DNA of 64,000 nt from Bacillus sp. EB600 (GTDB lineage Bacteria; Bacillota; Bacilli; Bacillales; Cytobacillaceae). The position numbers and the translations under genes were made by a program. The notes beneath the pieces were generated by a model. The model ran no database searches. It was not told the DNA's origin and saw nothing but the letters and a program-made list of their open reading frames with translations. The stretch covers positions 1-64,000 of the forward strand of contig NZ_JAEVLT010000022.1 of assembly GCF_024494385.1 (NCBI RefSeq). The letters run 5' to 3'. Every line of letters starts with the position of its first letter. Positions within the stretch are counted from its first letter, which is position 1. Positions 8,554-18,102 of this stretch are shown here, piece after piece.

Positions 8554-8718
8554 TTAAGCAGATATTTTCCCTATTATTCTCATTTGTAGATTTAGTAATT
8601 GATCGAGCTTTTTACTAAGCTTGATAGTTTCTTCAGAGGTAAACCCCTTGGACAAACCAGCGGCAATCATTTTTTTTCGCAGCTTTTCTATGTTTTTAAG
8701 TAAATCTTCATTATTCAC
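8554..8718 (-). CDS. Spo0E-like aspartyl-phosphate phosphatase family protein
   Basis: 54 residues from GTG 8718, with AAGGAG nine bases upstream on the minus strand. The sequence MNNEDLLKNIEKLRKKMIAA forms helix 1; a turn and TIKLSKKLDQLLN form helix 2. This is the two-helix hairpin of the Spo0E family, whose SQELD signature appears here as SKKLD. Spo0E-type proteins dephosphorylate Spo0A~P and delay sporulation. The changed signature (Q-E to K-K) leaves the catalytic LD but may alter activity or specificity. Too short for a standard ORF cut-off. Confidence 0.82.
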   Translation of the reverse strand: MNNEDLLKNIEKLRKKMIAAGLSKGFTSEETIKLSKKLDQLLNLQMRIIGKISA

Positions 8719-8843
8719 GGCAATCCGCTCCTTGTATACAACAATCGATCTATTTTACCAGTCGAAGGTGAATTCTAGTAATATTTATTTATCGCAAATA
8801 TCGACTTATTTCGAAAATGACTGGAGGATGGTTCTATAGTAGC

Positions 8844-8868
8844 GGTCCACAGGACCTATTTTTTTTTA
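8844..8868 (+). terminator. Short hairpin with T run upstream of the phosphoesterase gene
   Basis: GGTCC-ACA-GGACC followed by TATTTTTTTTTT. The stem is only five pairs. No plus-strand gene precedes it closely, so it may end read-through or act in the leader of the next gene. Confidence 0.35.
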
Positions 8869-8962
8869 CGATAAATTAATACTCTTATTCCTATTAAATT
8901 TACAAACATTTGTTAGCTTTTATATAGTAGAAAAAATCAAACTTGTAACGGAGGGGAACTTA

Positions 8963-10771
8963 GTGAGAAAAGGATTACGAAATTTTGCTGTGTCTTTAAG
9001 TGCATTGTCGCTTTTGGCAGCACCTATTGTGGGTAAAGCAAATGCTGAAGAAATAAAACCGACATCAGCAGAGAAATTATCATCTGCAGAAACGAAAACA
9101 GCTTCTCCTATCAAACATACTGTGGTTATTTTTCAAGAAAATCGTACGTTTGATAACTATTTTGGAACATACCCTTATGCTCAGGGATTCAAACCGCTTA
9201 ACGGGACACCTAAGGATGTAAGAAACTTTAAATACGTTACAGGGAATGTAACGAGAGATGCTAATGGGGATGTCTATAATCCTGATGCAAATGGAATTCC
9301 GGTTTATCCTTGGCATGATACAGGGAAAGCGGCTATTCAAGAAACAGATGTTAACCATAGTTATGGTCCAATGATCTCCATGGTAGATGGTGGTAAAATG
9401 GACAAGTTCTATCAGGTTAATCATGATAGTGGTAAACCAACCGACACGAATGATAAAGGCTTATTAGCAATGTCATATTTTGATTACAATGATATTCCGG
9501 CTTATTGGCAATATGCTCAGCATTATGCATTAGCGGATAACTATTTTCAACCTGTCTATGGTCCGTCGACACCAGGAGCACTCTATTTAGTAGCGGGGCA
9601 GTCTGGAAATGGAAGTCAAACGTCAAGTAACACAAACCCTAACTCTCAAATTACCGGTGATCCATCGCCTAAAAACGGTCCATTTGGCGGAGACAGCACG
9701 AATGGACTTAAATATAACCTGACCTATACAAACATTGGTGATGAGTTAAGCGCTGCAAACCAGTCCTGGGCTTGGTATGCTGGAGGATGGGATGCAGCAA
9801 AGGCAGATCCGACTTCAGATGAAGCGAAGAAATATTCGCCTCACCACAACCCATTCCAGTATTTTCAAAACTATGAGGATGGGAAATATAATAACAACTT
9901 AAAGGATTACAACAACTTTGCGCAGGATATTAAAAGCGGCAGTCTACCTGAAGTTAGTTTTATAAAAGCTGGATATGGTGACGATGAACACCCTGGTACT
10001 GGTAATCAAAGTACACCATCTGCAGAAGAATTTACAGTTGACACAATTAACGAAATTATGAATAGCCCATATTGGAAAGATACGGCCATTATTGTTACGT
10101 ATGATGAAGGCGGCGGATTCTATGATCATGTGGCACCACCAACCGTAACTCCTAATGCAGATGGATTACAAGGAGATGGACCACGCGTTCCCGCTATAGT
10201 CATATCTCCTTATGCGAAGGAAAACTATGTCAGTCACGTTCAATACGACCATACTTCCATCTTAAAGTTCCTTGAGTGGAACTATAATTTGCCGGCGTTA
10301 AACAGCAAGGATACAAATGCCAACAACATTTTGGATATGTTTGATTTTAAACATCCGAACTTTTTACCTTACATGTATAATGATGGCGATTTGACTAACC
10401 AATCTGCCAATGGAACCTTGGTCAAAGTTCAACTAAACAATGCTCTGCTAGGAGTAAGCCATTTTGGTGAGGTCCCATTTGTTGATAAGAAAGGCAATGT
10501 TATGGTTCCATTAGACGATTTTGCCCGCAGCATCAATGGCAACGTCACGCATACAGAAGAAAATCGCCTGCTCCTCAAAACACCCGAGAAGCAAATTGAA
10601 TGGAAAGTACAAGGAAATACAGCATTCGTTGACGGAAAACCAGTTCATTTAAAAACACCTGATTGGAAGAGCCCGACAGGAATCACTTATATCCCGCTTC
10701 AGTCTGCTGTTGATATTCTAGGCTGGTCTATGAATACCCAAGGAGATACAGTAATTGTCAGTAGCAAATAA
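8963..10771 (+). CDS. Secreted phosphoesterase (phospholipase C / acid phosphatase family) with C-terminal copper-amine-oxidase-N-like domain
   Basis: Alkaline-phosphatase-fold esterase of the PF04185 family (bacterial phospholipase C and acid phosphatases). Signal peptide at residues 1-29 (ends GKANAEE). The family hallmark HTVVIFQENRTFDNYFG starts at 52, with E59, N60 and T62 at the metal and nucleophile site. Later motifs are PVYGPSTPGALYLVAG, VTYDEGGGFYDHV and GPRVPAIVISPYA. The last 100 residues (VPFVDKKGNVMVPLDDFAR, GITYIPLQSAVDILGW) match the copper amine oxidase N-terminal-type domain common at the ends of Bacillus secreted proteins. Start GTG with GGAGGGG nearby. Monocistronic with a strong terminator. 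Substrate (phospholipid or soluble ester) is not decided by sequence. Confidence 0.88.
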   Translation: MRKGLRNFAVSLSALSLLAAPIVGKANAEEIKPTSAEKLSSAETKTASPIKHTVVIFQENRTFDNYFGTYPYAQGFKPLNGTPKDVRNFKYVTGNVTRDANGDVYNPDANGIPVYPWHDTGKAAIQETDVNHSYGPMISMVDGGKMDKFYQVNHDSGKPTDTNDKGLLAMSYFDYNDIPAYWQYAQHYALADNYFQPVYGPSTPGALYLVAGQSGNGSQTSSNTNPNSQITGDPSPKNGPFGGDSTNGLKYNLTYTNIGDELSAANQSWAWYAGGWDAAKADPTSDEAKKYSPHHNPFQYFQNYEDGKYNNNLKDYNNFAQDIKSGSLPEVSFIKAGYGDDEHPGTGNQSTPSAEEFTVDTINEIMNSPYWKDTAIIVTYDEGGGFYDHVAPPTVTPNADGLQGDGPRVPAIVISPYAKENYVSHVQYDHTSILKFLEWNYNLPALNSKDTNANNILDMFDFKHPNFLPYMYNDGDLTNQSANGTLVKVQLNNALLGVSHFGEVPFVDKKGNVMVPLDDFARSINGNVTHTEENRLLLKTPEKQIEWKVQGNTAFVDGKPVHLKTPDWKSPTGITYIPLQSAVDILGWSMNTQGDTVIVSSK

Positions 10772-10887
10772 TCTAAAGGGTGACCCCTGTCGAGTAGACA
10801 GTTATAAAAAAGCACAATTATACATCCTGAAGAAAAATGGAAAATATTCCTGAACTTTAACATTCACTTTACGAATAACGTTAATGA

Positions 10888-10937
10888 GCCACAAATATAC
10901 AAGTTTTTAACATTACTTGTATACTTGTGGCTTTTTT
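10888..10937 (+). terminator. Strong Rho-independent terminator
   Basis: GCCACAAATATACAAGT pairs with ACTTGTATACTTGTGGC (one G-U) and is followed by six Ts. It lies 115 bp after the phosphoesterase stop. Confidence 0.85.
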
Positions 10938-11015
10938 ACATTTATAAAACATTTTTTCATAAACAGTATAAAGAATAAAGAGGTTTAACTACCTGCCATA
11001 TAGCGAATTATTTTG

Positions 11016-11201
11016 TTATACAAAGACTTCATCTCTTTTTTCTTCTAACTCTCCCAGCGCGTCAAGCTTGAAGTTGTTTGGATACGTAAGTAATTTGCTA
11101 GATAGCTGATTTAATCGCATCATTGTGCTATCTTCATACACACCATCTTTAATATAATCACTGCATAACCGATAAATATCATCAAAATCAGCAAGTGACA
11201 T
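11016..11201 (-). CDS. Small acidic protein of unknown function
   Basis: 61 residues. ATG 11201 is chosen because GGAGGTGG sits seven bases upstream; the GTG three codons earlier overlaps that site. The sequence is two or three short helices (LADFDDIYRLCSDYIKDG, MMRLNQLSSKLLTY, LDALGELEEKRDE), acidic, with no signal peptide or membrane segment. I do not recognise a family. Monocistronic, between the phosphoesterase terminator and the 23S scar. Confidence 0.65.
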   Translation of the reverse strand: MSLADFDDIYRLCSDYIKDGVYEDSTMMRLNQLSSKLLTYPNNFKLDALGELEEKRDEVFV

Positions 11202-11375
11202 GGTTACCACCTCCTTTCCAATTGAATAGGAGTGATACTTTTCTCCTTCGTATTATTATAAAGCATCATATAAATAGTAATGGTGATATTTATAACAATT
11301 TTATAAATATTCAGATAATCTTGTAAATACTTTAAAAATATAGCTTCCAAGAAAGATAGTGCGATCATACTTAAA

Positions 11376-11435
11376 TTCGGGTGCCTGACCCCTGATGCGT
11401 TAACGCTTTAACACACAGAGGGTCAGGCACCCGAA
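11376..11435. repeat. REP-like palindrome, copy 1 (most complete)
   Basis: Sixteen-base perfect arms TTCGGGTGCCTGACCC (11376-11391) and GGGTCAGGCACCCGAA (11420-11435) flank a core GATGCGTTAACGCTTTAAC that itself contains GTTAA...TTAAC. The same core recurs at 13,566, 14,369 and 47,956, and a partial copy lies at 28,604. The right arm abuts the 23S rRNA scar directly. Confidence 0.85.
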
Positions 11436-11830
<395 letters not shown>

Positions 11831-11895
11831 GATTTGAGTTTGGAAGAAAGCAACATCAATCTAAATAAATACATAGAATTGAATGAATTGGATTA

Positions 11896-11985
11896 GTTGG
11901 AACGCCGTATGCGGTGAAAGTCAAATGGACGGTGTGAACGGGGGGGAAAAGGGAGCGATAACTTCAAAACCTTTAATACACCAGG
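11896..11985 (+). mobile_element. Decayed group II intron 3'-end-like sequence
   Basis: GAACGCCGTATGCGGTGAAA followed by ACGGTGTGAACGGGGGG, AAAA and GATAACTTCAAA resembles the domain V/VI end of bacterial (IIC-type) group II introns, with the GAAA tetraloop. The stem is damaged: GCCGT/ACGGT still pair but the inner 3' half reads CAAATGG instead of the expected complement. No reverse transcriptase gene is nearby. This identification is by motif memory and needs a covariance-model check. Confidence 0.5.
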
Positions 11986-12245
11986 AACCAAATATAGCAT
12001 CGATAAAAATACATCTTTAAATTACATTCCAAAAATCTTCAATCTAGAAGAGTAGATTACTTCAATCTTCAAAAAAACGGTCCAAAGACAAATAGAAGAA
12101 AGGAAAGGAGGGGTGATTCCCCGTGGGATCCTTATGCGCATCCCACATAGCAAATCCATAATTATTTTTGAGATTGCATCTTTACCCACATCGATAAATC
12201 CTATTTTTTATCATTTTAAAGTTGTATCACTCCTCCTTAAACACT
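11986..12245. other. Intergenic
   Basis: No gene supported. A 7-bp hairpin GTGGGAT/ATCCCAC lies at 12123-12146. The 65-codon plus-strand frame at 12113 runs antisense into the DUF3231 gene and is not accepted. Confidence 0.4.
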
Positions 12246-13253
12246 CTATTCCTTTACCAAACCTTTATGGTTTGGGGCTTGCGGAGGTTGTTCCAACCAT
12301 TCGTTTTTAATCATTAAGTCTAAACCATCTTTGGCGTATTGAGCATTTTCTACTGTTAAACGGACATAAGATGCTGCAATATCCATTCTTAAACTTGCTG
12401 CTGAAGCAGTTGCATAGTTCGAAATACTTGATGCAATTAACAAGGTAATATGAAACATGATTAATTTATCAGAAAAAGGGGTGAAAGTTGAATCTGTGAC
12501 TTCAAGGTCCCATGCTTTTGGAGCAGGAATGTCATCCTCAGTTAACATGGATGAAAACAGTTGAACATGCTTTTTAGATATTTCTTTACCTTTATTACAA
12601 TAATCACTAACCTTTTTAGACTTCGCTACTTGGGCCAAACCTTGTAAAAGAGCTCTACCAACTTCATTTGCTTCAATATTTGCTGCAATATGAGTAATTT
12701 CGATAACATTCAGAGGTCTATTATTTAAATTTAATAAACCACCTAAATACTTCTTTTTATCAATGAAATCAACACTATCAGGAGTTGAAATATATGGCGG
12801 TCTTACAAATAATCCCTTTGATAATGAAACATCGGCTGTTTTATTATATAATTCTATTGAGGATTGTATCGCTTGACTTAGGAAATCACGGACATCAGAT
12901 TTTGCGGCAGTTGCCAAAGCCACACCATATATAGATAAACCAACTTTTGACATATGTTTAACATAATATAAGTAAAAAGCATCTGAATATAGACGAGGAG
13001 AAGTTGGAAATACATCTTTGTCAGTAAAGCCAACTGGAATTGGTTGATTATCTTTTTTTAGTATTTCCTTGCTCATATTTAACATTTTTTGTGAAATATT
13101 GAATGCTAATTCTAAAATTGACTTTACTTCTGGTTCATCAACATTAGCCAAAAAGTATTCCATAATACATATAGAAAAACTGTTATTCATATAGCTACTC
13201 CAAACTACGGAAATTTCAGAAGATGTTAATCTTGGATTATGTTTCCCCACCAT
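12246..13253 (-). CDS. DUF3231 family protein, copy 1
   Basis: 335 residues. ATG 13253 (MVGKHNPRLTSSE) is chosen for the GGGAGGG site just upstream; the frame stays open 27 codons further back without one. The protein has two similar helical halves, as in tandem DUF3231 proteins with a ferritin-like four-helix fold. In half one, IPVGFTDKDV and PRLYSDAFYLYY; in half two, IPAPKAWDLEVTDST, PFSDKLIMFH and the C-terminal KNEWLEQPPQA. The family is almost confined to spore-forming Bacillaceae; its biochemical role is unknown. Paralogues lie at 33991 and 48037. The gene stands alone, with REP-like copies on both sides (11376 and 13551). Confidence 0.88.
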   Translation of the reverse strand: MVGKHNPRLTSSEISVVWSSYMNNSFSICIMEYFLANVDEPEVKSILELAFNISQKMLNMSKEILKKDNQPIPVGFTDKDVFPTSPRLYSDAFYLYYVKHMSKVGLSIYGVALATAAKSDVRDFLSQAIQSSIELYNKTADVSLSKGLFVRPPYISTPDSVDFIDKKKYLGGLLNLNNRPLNVIEITHIAANIEANEVGRALLQGLAQVAKSKKVSDYCNKGKEISKKHVQLFSSMLTEDDIPAPKAWDLEVTDSTFTPFSDKLIMFHITLLIASSISNYATASAASLRMDIAASYVRLTVENAQYAKDGLDLMIKNEWLEQPPQAPNHKGLVKE

Positions 13254-13550
13254 TTTATACCCTCCCATAAATCGATAATTATAATATCTGCTAGCTCGTG
13301 GGATTGTATACAAATTCCAAGATAATCGTAGCAATCGTTTAACTTTTAATAAAATGAAGAATCTGCTTAAATAAAGAATACAGGATCTTATTCATGTAAT
13401 GGGTGCATTACTTGAATAGCCGGGCTGCCATAGCAGGCTGTTTGTTTCTTCAACAAAATAAAAATTCAGCTTAACAGGGTAGCTTTGTTATAAGAGTTAC
13501 TATAAATCTACAAAAACATTAAATTTTAACTAATGGGGGAGAATCTGATG

Positions 13551-13604
13551 CACGTGTCTGTACCCCGATGCGTTAACGCTTTAACACACTGTGGGCAGGC
13601 ACCT
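13551..13604. repeat. REP-like palindrome, copy 2
   Basis: CCCCGATGCGTTAACGCTTT followed by AACACA and GGGCAGGCACC. The left arm has decayed to CACGTGTCTGTACC. The rest of 13254-13758 shows no gene. Confidence 0.75.
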
Positions 13605-13758
13605 TATTCAAAGCAGCTAACTTTTTTAATGAAATGAGAGTGGTTGCAAGGCAAATTGTGGTTTTTATACTATTAGCAGTTAAATGAATAAATATTCTAT
13701 TTAAAACAATTTGAGTGGCTTTTTCATATGGAGGAAAAAATCATTTTCAGTACAAACT

Positions 13759-13998
13759 TCAGATTACTCTTCGATTTTTATGGTATTCCTTGGAAGCAGA
13801 ATTCAAATATATAATATTATCTTTGTATTGGTGGCAAATAAGTTCTTTCCGGTTATTTTTTGTCATGTAGTAAACCCCAATGGCAGTAAGAACAAAAAGG
13901 GCGATATACAGGAACAATCCTGCAATCGGATTGAGAACAAAAGAGACGATGTTCATGAAAAATCTACCAGATTCATAATATCCTTGACTATTTTGCAT
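13759..13998 (-). CDS. Small membrane protein of unknown function
   Basis: 79 residues from ATG 13998, with AAGGAGG about 11 bases upstream; an ATG at 14007 is also in frame but almost touches the ribosome site. The N-terminal part FMNIVSFVLNPIAGLFLYI plus ALFVLTAIGVYYM is one long or two short membrane segments, followed by a basic, polar tail (KNNRKELICHQ). No family recognised. The opposite-strand frame at 13711-14043 is a shadow without a ribosome site. Confidence 0.6.
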   Translation of the reverse strand: MQNSQGYYESGRFFMNIVSFVLNPIAGLFLYIALFVLTAIGVYYMTKNNRKELICHQYKDNIIYLNSASKEYHKNRRVI

Positions 13999-14365
13999 AA
14001 TCGGCATTACCTCCTTGTACTTATGGCAAATAAAGCGAAATAAAAGTTCGTTATTGCTTCCAATTCATTCCTATTGAAGTTTTAAGAGGAATGTCTTCAT
14101 CATTGGTACAAAGAATTAAATAAAAGAACTTGCTTTATTTGTATCATAAAAATGCCGTTTAATCTATTTAAGTTTTTGTAAATCCATCGACATATTCTGC
14201 GTTTGTTATTGAACTGTGCACCGCTTTCTGCTGGCAGAAAAAAGCCTGTATTATGATGACCGGTACAGACTTTAAATGTATAGTTTAAGGATCGATTAAT
14301 TCTAGTTCGTTTCGTTTGGTACCTTGGGAACTATACCTTCAACAATATGAGATTTTGTAAAATTA

Positions 14366-14411
14366 TCCGATGCGTTAACACTTTAACACACTAAGGGTCA
14401 GGCAACTTTTT
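14366..14411. repeat. REP-like palindrome, copy 3 (left arm lost)
   Basis: CCGATGCGTTAACACTTTAA then CACACTAAGGGTCAGGCAAC, a core with one substitution and the right arm. The left arm is absent. Confidence 0.75.
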
Positions 14412-14526
14412 CACGGGGGGTGTATGTAACTTTTCTGATTGGTGGCGTATTATTAATGAAAAGAGAAGGATGAATCAAACGGATAAGTATACAAGACGTG
14501 AAGGTCAGTTTTGTTCAGTTACGAAA

Positions 14527-14571
14527 ATGTATGAATTTAATACATAACTAAGTTTGATAATTTATCAAACT
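14527..14571. promoter_or_regulatory. Two adjacent inverted repeats upstream of the ferredoxin gene
   Basis: ATGTAT-N7-ATACAT (14527-14545) is followed five bases later by AGTTTGATA-ATT-TATCAAACT (14551-14571, nine-base perfect arms). They lie 93-137 bp before the ferredoxin ATG and have the size of transcription-factor operators. The regulator is unknown. Confidence 0.4.
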
Positions 14572-14663
14572 GTTCCAGATTTTTGATAGAAAAATGGTGT
14601 TAGGAAAATAGGAAACTAGATTCGTTTCATGATTCCTAAAATTTATAACATAGAAAGAAGGTA

Positions 14664-14939
14664 ATGGAAGTGTTTAGAATAACTTTAAAAAATGAAAGTT
14701 TCTATTGTCCCGAAACTATGTCCGTTGTTGAGGTTGCTAAACTGCAAGGGGTAAAAGTGCCTTATGGTTGTAATGGCGGTGGTTGCGGAATGTGTAAAAT
14801 GAAAATAACAAAAGGGCACTATAAATTGAATGATTGGGCAGCCAAGGCTTTGTCAGATGAGGAAAAAAAGAATGGACATGTCTTTCTCTGTCAAACCTAT
14901 CCTTTGAGTGATCTCGAACTCGAATACATTCGGAAATAG
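14664..14939 (+). CDS. Plant-type 2Fe-2S ferredoxin
   Basis: A 91-residue electron carrier. The cluster signature is PYGCNGGGCGMC (C-x4-C-x2-C) with the fourth ligand in FLCQTYP, the standard plant/vertebrate ferredoxin arrangement. Length matches a stand-alone [2Fe-2S] domain. Start ATG with GAAAGAAGG before it. It is encoded alone, so its redox partner (an oxygenase or reductase) is not in this window. The following 215 bp to the laccase gene hold no gene. Confidence 0.9.
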   Translation: MEVFRITLKNESFYCPETMSVVEVAKLQGVKVPYGCNGGGCGMCKMKITKGHYKLNDWAAKALSDEEKKNGHVFLCQTYPLSDLELEYIRK

Positions 14940-15155
14940 CTGATCGTTGTGCAGAAAACAAACTAAAAATTGCAATAAATTTCTTCTTCAAGAGAGTAGC
15001 AGCCTGCCCAATTTATTAGTGATTCTTGCCTTAGGGGAAAAAACTTTTTAAGAGGTTATAAAAATATACGGTTTTATAATGGCACAATTTAAATGATTGA
15101 AAAAACATGGAGAAGGCAACGTTGACAACTACCAGATTTAAAGCGGTGGGATTTG

Positions 15156-16688
15156 TCAGCGGATAACCATATAAGGTCTCATCATCTCATAATCTTCGTG
15201 CTCCAGTATATGACAATGCCATACATATAATCCAGTATAAGTACCAAACTTCAAAATAATCCGGGTTATTTGGTTAGGATTAGCCCGGACGGTATCTTTC
15301 CAGCCTCTTTCTTGTCGTTCTGGAGGAATTGCCGGACCTGTATAGTGGATTATTTTCTCCCTTTTATACTTTTCTACATCGAAATCTCTCCGGTCTAAGA
15401 TTTGAAAATCAATTAAGTGAAGATGAATAGGATGTGAATCGTTTGTTAAGTTAATAAGATACCATATTTCTGTCTGCCCCAATTTAGGATTTTCTGTAAT
15501 AGGGGCATCCCAGTGTTTATCATCAAGCAACATAATCGAACGGTTGTATTGATCTTTTTTTTCTTTTAATGAAAGATATCGTATCTTGGAAGCTGACTGT
15601 TCATTTATTTTTGGAAATGGCATCATATGTGCCGGTATTACACTCGTATCAATAGTAGCCAGAGGAAGAGTTACTCTAAATTGCATCACCGTACTTGTAT
15701 TTTCATCTACTGGTTCTCCAGTTGGAAAAGGAGTGGGGGCGTCGTTGGTCATAATCATATTTTTTCCCTCGAGATTAGTAAAATCAATGATCATATCTGC
15801 TCGTTCTGCGGGTGATAACATGATTTCTTTAACTCCTATGGGGTGTTGCATTAATCCTCCATCGGTTGCAATTTGGTACATAAGCTGACCCGAATCAAGC
15901 TTAATTCTATAGAAGCGGGTGTTGGAACCGTTAAGCAGCCTAAATCGATATTTACGTGGTTCTACTTTTAAATATGGATATACTTTGCCATTCACAAGGA
16001 TCTTATCTCCAAAAAATTCAGGTATTACCGATGTTTCCAAATTTGGAACAGGTTTTCTTGGCTGCTTTGGGTAATAAAGTGATCCATCTATATTAAAACT
16101 CTTGTCTTGGATAATTAGTGGAATATCATATTTTCCGGTTGGCAGATTCAATAAACGTTCGTGATGATCCGAAAGCAGGTAAAACCCTGCTAATCCAGCA
16201 TACACATTCAGTCTTGTTATACCAAGCGCATGATCGTGGTACCAGAGAGTGACAGCCCGCATGTAATTATCATATTGATATACTTGTTTTGTAAAATGAG
16301 GCCCTACTTGTTGGAATCCCTTTGTAAACCAAGCTTCCGGGTATCCATCACTTTCCCATTCAACACTTGCGCCATGAATATGTACGACTGTTCGCACTTC
16401 CGGTACATCCGTATGGGCGCCATGCACTGTGCAGTCAACCGGTAAAAGATGTTTCTCAGGAAGATTGTTGATCCATTTGATGAATACTTTTTCTCCGCTT
16501 TCCACTTTAATGGTAGGTCCAGGATATCTGCCTTCATAGCCCCATACAGTAGTATCATTCAGTTCACTATGTAGAGATTGCTTAAATTCAGTCATATTTA
16601 CTTCATAATAAGTATAAAACCGATCTTTCCATAGAGGTTGTAAAATTGAGGGAATGGGGAGTTCATCTATAAATTTAGAAAGAATCAT
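15156..16688 (-). CDS. cotA: CotA-type multicopper oxidase (spore-coat laccase)
   Basis: Oxidises phenolics or bilirubin-like substrates and reduces oxygen to water; in B. subtilis CotA is an outer-coat enzyme that makes the brown spore pigment. 510 residues, against 513 in B. subtilis. All four copper-binding segments are present: HIHG (103-106), WYHDHALG (149-156), HPIHLHL near residue 425, and HCHILEHEDYEMM near the C-terminus, giving type 1, 2 and 3 copper sites and the Met axial ligand. No signal peptide, as for coat proteins assembled from the mother cell. The N-terminus (FIDELPIPSILQP) is CotA-like. Monocistronic, divergent from the quinone oxidoreductase gene. Confidence 0.92.
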   Translation of the reverse strand: MILSKFIDELPIPSILQPLWKDRFYTYYEVNMTEFKQSLHSELNDTTVWGYEGRYPGPTIKVESGEKVFIKWINNLPEKHLLPVDCTVHGAHTDVPEVRTVVHIHGASVEWESDGYPEAWFTKGFQQVGPHFTKQVYQYDNYMRAVTLWYHDHALGITRLNVYAGLAGFYLLSDHHERLLNLPTGKYDIPLIIQDKSFNIDGSLYYPKQPRKPVPNLETSVIPEFFGDKILVNGKVYPYLKVEPRKYRFRLLNGSNTRFYRIKLDSGQLMYQIATDGGLMQHPIGVKEIMLSPAERADMIIDFTNLEGKNMIMTNDAPTPFPTGEPVDENTSTVMQFRVTLPLATIDTSVIPAHMMPFPKINEQSASKIRYLSLKEKKDQYNRSIMLLDDKHWDAPITENPKLGQTEIWYLINLTNDSHPIHLHLIDFQILDRRDFDVEKYKREKIIHYTGPAIPPERQERGWKDTVRANPNQITRIILKFGTYTGLYVWHCHILEHEDYEMMRPYMVIR

Positions 16689-16990
16689 CTATTCCGCTCC
16701 TTTATAATGAAGACTTTAAGGATTTTTATTCTTTCTATAGGATATAAAATAGGACTGCCCCGTATGACAATTTCACAATGTTATTGTTGCTGACAAGAGG
16801 TAAAACAAGAAGTCAGTGAAATAGCAAAAGTCATAAACGAATTTATACCCTGATAAATTCATTATTCTCCTTTTTTATTTTTCCATATTTCGCTATTATT
16901 TAGTTATCAAACGTGCAGTTTTTTTGGAAAAGAAAAATAACAGTACTTTGAAATTCTAAGATTATTTTAAAGAAGCGAGGAGGAACTAAA
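16689..16990. other. Divergent promoter region
   Basis: About 300 bp between the laccase and quinone oxidoreductase starts, AT-rich. No small gene or recognisable operator. Confidence 0.4.
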
Positions 16991-17977
16991 ATGAAAGCTA
17001 TTCAAATGTCGTCCTTTGGGGATCCTGAAGTGTTAAAACTGGTTGAGGTTGAAGAACCGGTGCCGGCTGAAAACGAAGTCCGCGTAAAGCTTTTTTATGC
17101 CGGAGTAAATCCGGCTGAGGCTTATATACGGGCAGGGGGGTATGCTTTTTTCAACCCGGAGTTTCCATATATCCCTGGATTTGATGGTGCAGGTGTGGTG
17201 GATGAGGTTGGTCCGGGTGTCAACAGGCTCAAGATCGGCGATCGTGTATTTGTCGCTTCTATTTTAGCTAAAAGAAAAACAGGTACATATGCGGAGAAAA
17301 TGGTTTGTGATGACACTGCTGTGTATAAATTGCCGGAATCAGTCAGCTTCGAACAAGGAGCAGCGCTTGGTGTTCCAGTAACAGCTGCTTATCGTGCACT
17401 TTTTCACCGGGGACAACTAAAGCCGGGAGAAACTGTACTGGTGCATGGTGCCTCAGGCGGTGTAGGGATCTTGGCCGTCCAGCTGGCAAAATATGCAGGC
17501 GCACAAGTAATCGGAACTGCCGGCACGGAAGAAAGCATGGAATTAGTTGAAAAATCGGGAGCTGATGTCGTACTTAACCACAATCAGCCAGGTTATTTGG
17601 AAGCCATTTCTTCCATTACAAAAGGTCCCGGCGTGGATGTAATCATTGAGATGCTCGCCAATGTAAATTTGGAGGAGGATTTAAAATATTTAAACAAGTT
17701 TGGCCGTGTGGTCGTAGTAGGCAACCGCGGCTCATTGGATTTCAATCCTCGCCTGACAATGGCCAAAGAAGCCGATATCCTTGGCATGGCCGTGTGGAAT
17801 GCGCCAGAGGCAGAATTTAAACAAAGTTTGGCTGCAGTTGAAGCTGCACTGAAAAACGGGGGCCTGCAACCCCTGGTAGGAACAATACTGCCGCTAGAAG
17901 AAGCGGCAAAAGCACAAGCCCAGATTCTAAGCAGCAAAGCTAAGGGTAAAATGGTATTGGAAATCGTAAAAGAATAG
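16991..17977 (+). CDS. NADPH:quinone oxidoreductase-like zinc-free MDR enzyme
   Basis: Medium-chain dehydrogenase/reductase of the QOR type, reducing quinones or enones with NADPH. 328 residues. The N-terminal GroES-like domain carries FYAGVNPAEAYIRAGGY and PYIPGFDGAGVVDEVG; the Rossmann domain has VHGASGGVGILAVQLAK (152-168), with the AxxGxxG variant typical of QORs. The structural-zinc cysteine cluster is absent. GAGGAG precedes ATG. Followed by a terminator, hence monocistronic. Confidence 0.9.
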   Translation: MKAIQMSSFGDPEVLKLVEVEEPVPAENEVRVKLFYAGVNPAEAYIRAGGYAFFNPEFPYIPGFDGAGVVDEVGPGVNRLKIGDRVFVASILAKRKTGTYAEKMVCDDTAVYKLPESVSFEQGAALGVPVTAAYRALFHRGQLKPGETVLVHGASGGVGILAVQLAKYAGAQVIGTAGTEESMELVEKSGADVVLNHNQPGYLEAISSITKGPGVDVIIEMLANVNLEEDLKYLNKFGRVVVVGNRGSLDFNPRLTMAKEADILGMAVWNAPEAEFKQSLAAVEAALKNGGLQPLVGTILPLEEAAKAQAQILSSKAKGKMVLEIVKE

Positions 17978-18015
17978 AAGTAATTGCGAGTGAATTCATG
18001 GAATTGTAAAACAAA

Positions 18016-18060
18016 AAAAGCCTGTATCGAATATTTAATCATCATGATACAGGCTTTTCG
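18016..18060 (+). terminator. Bidirectional Rho-independent terminator
   Basis: AAAAGCCTGTATC pairs with GATACAGGCTTTT. A run on the left and T run on the right suit both the upstream plus-strand gene and the convergent minus-strand gene ending at 18103. Confidence 0.85.
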
Positions 18061-18102
18061 TTTAATTTTTGTTCCACTAAGGCCCTGATTAGTTACAGAA
18101 AA

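Noticed and set aside
12113..12310. 65-codon plus-strand frame with an AGGAGGGG site
   Set aside because: Runs antisense into the 3' end of the DUF3231 gene and has no protein-like pattern.
13711..14043. 110-codon plus-strand frame
   Set aside because: Antisense to a small membrane protein that has a better ribosome site and a clear hydrophobic segment.
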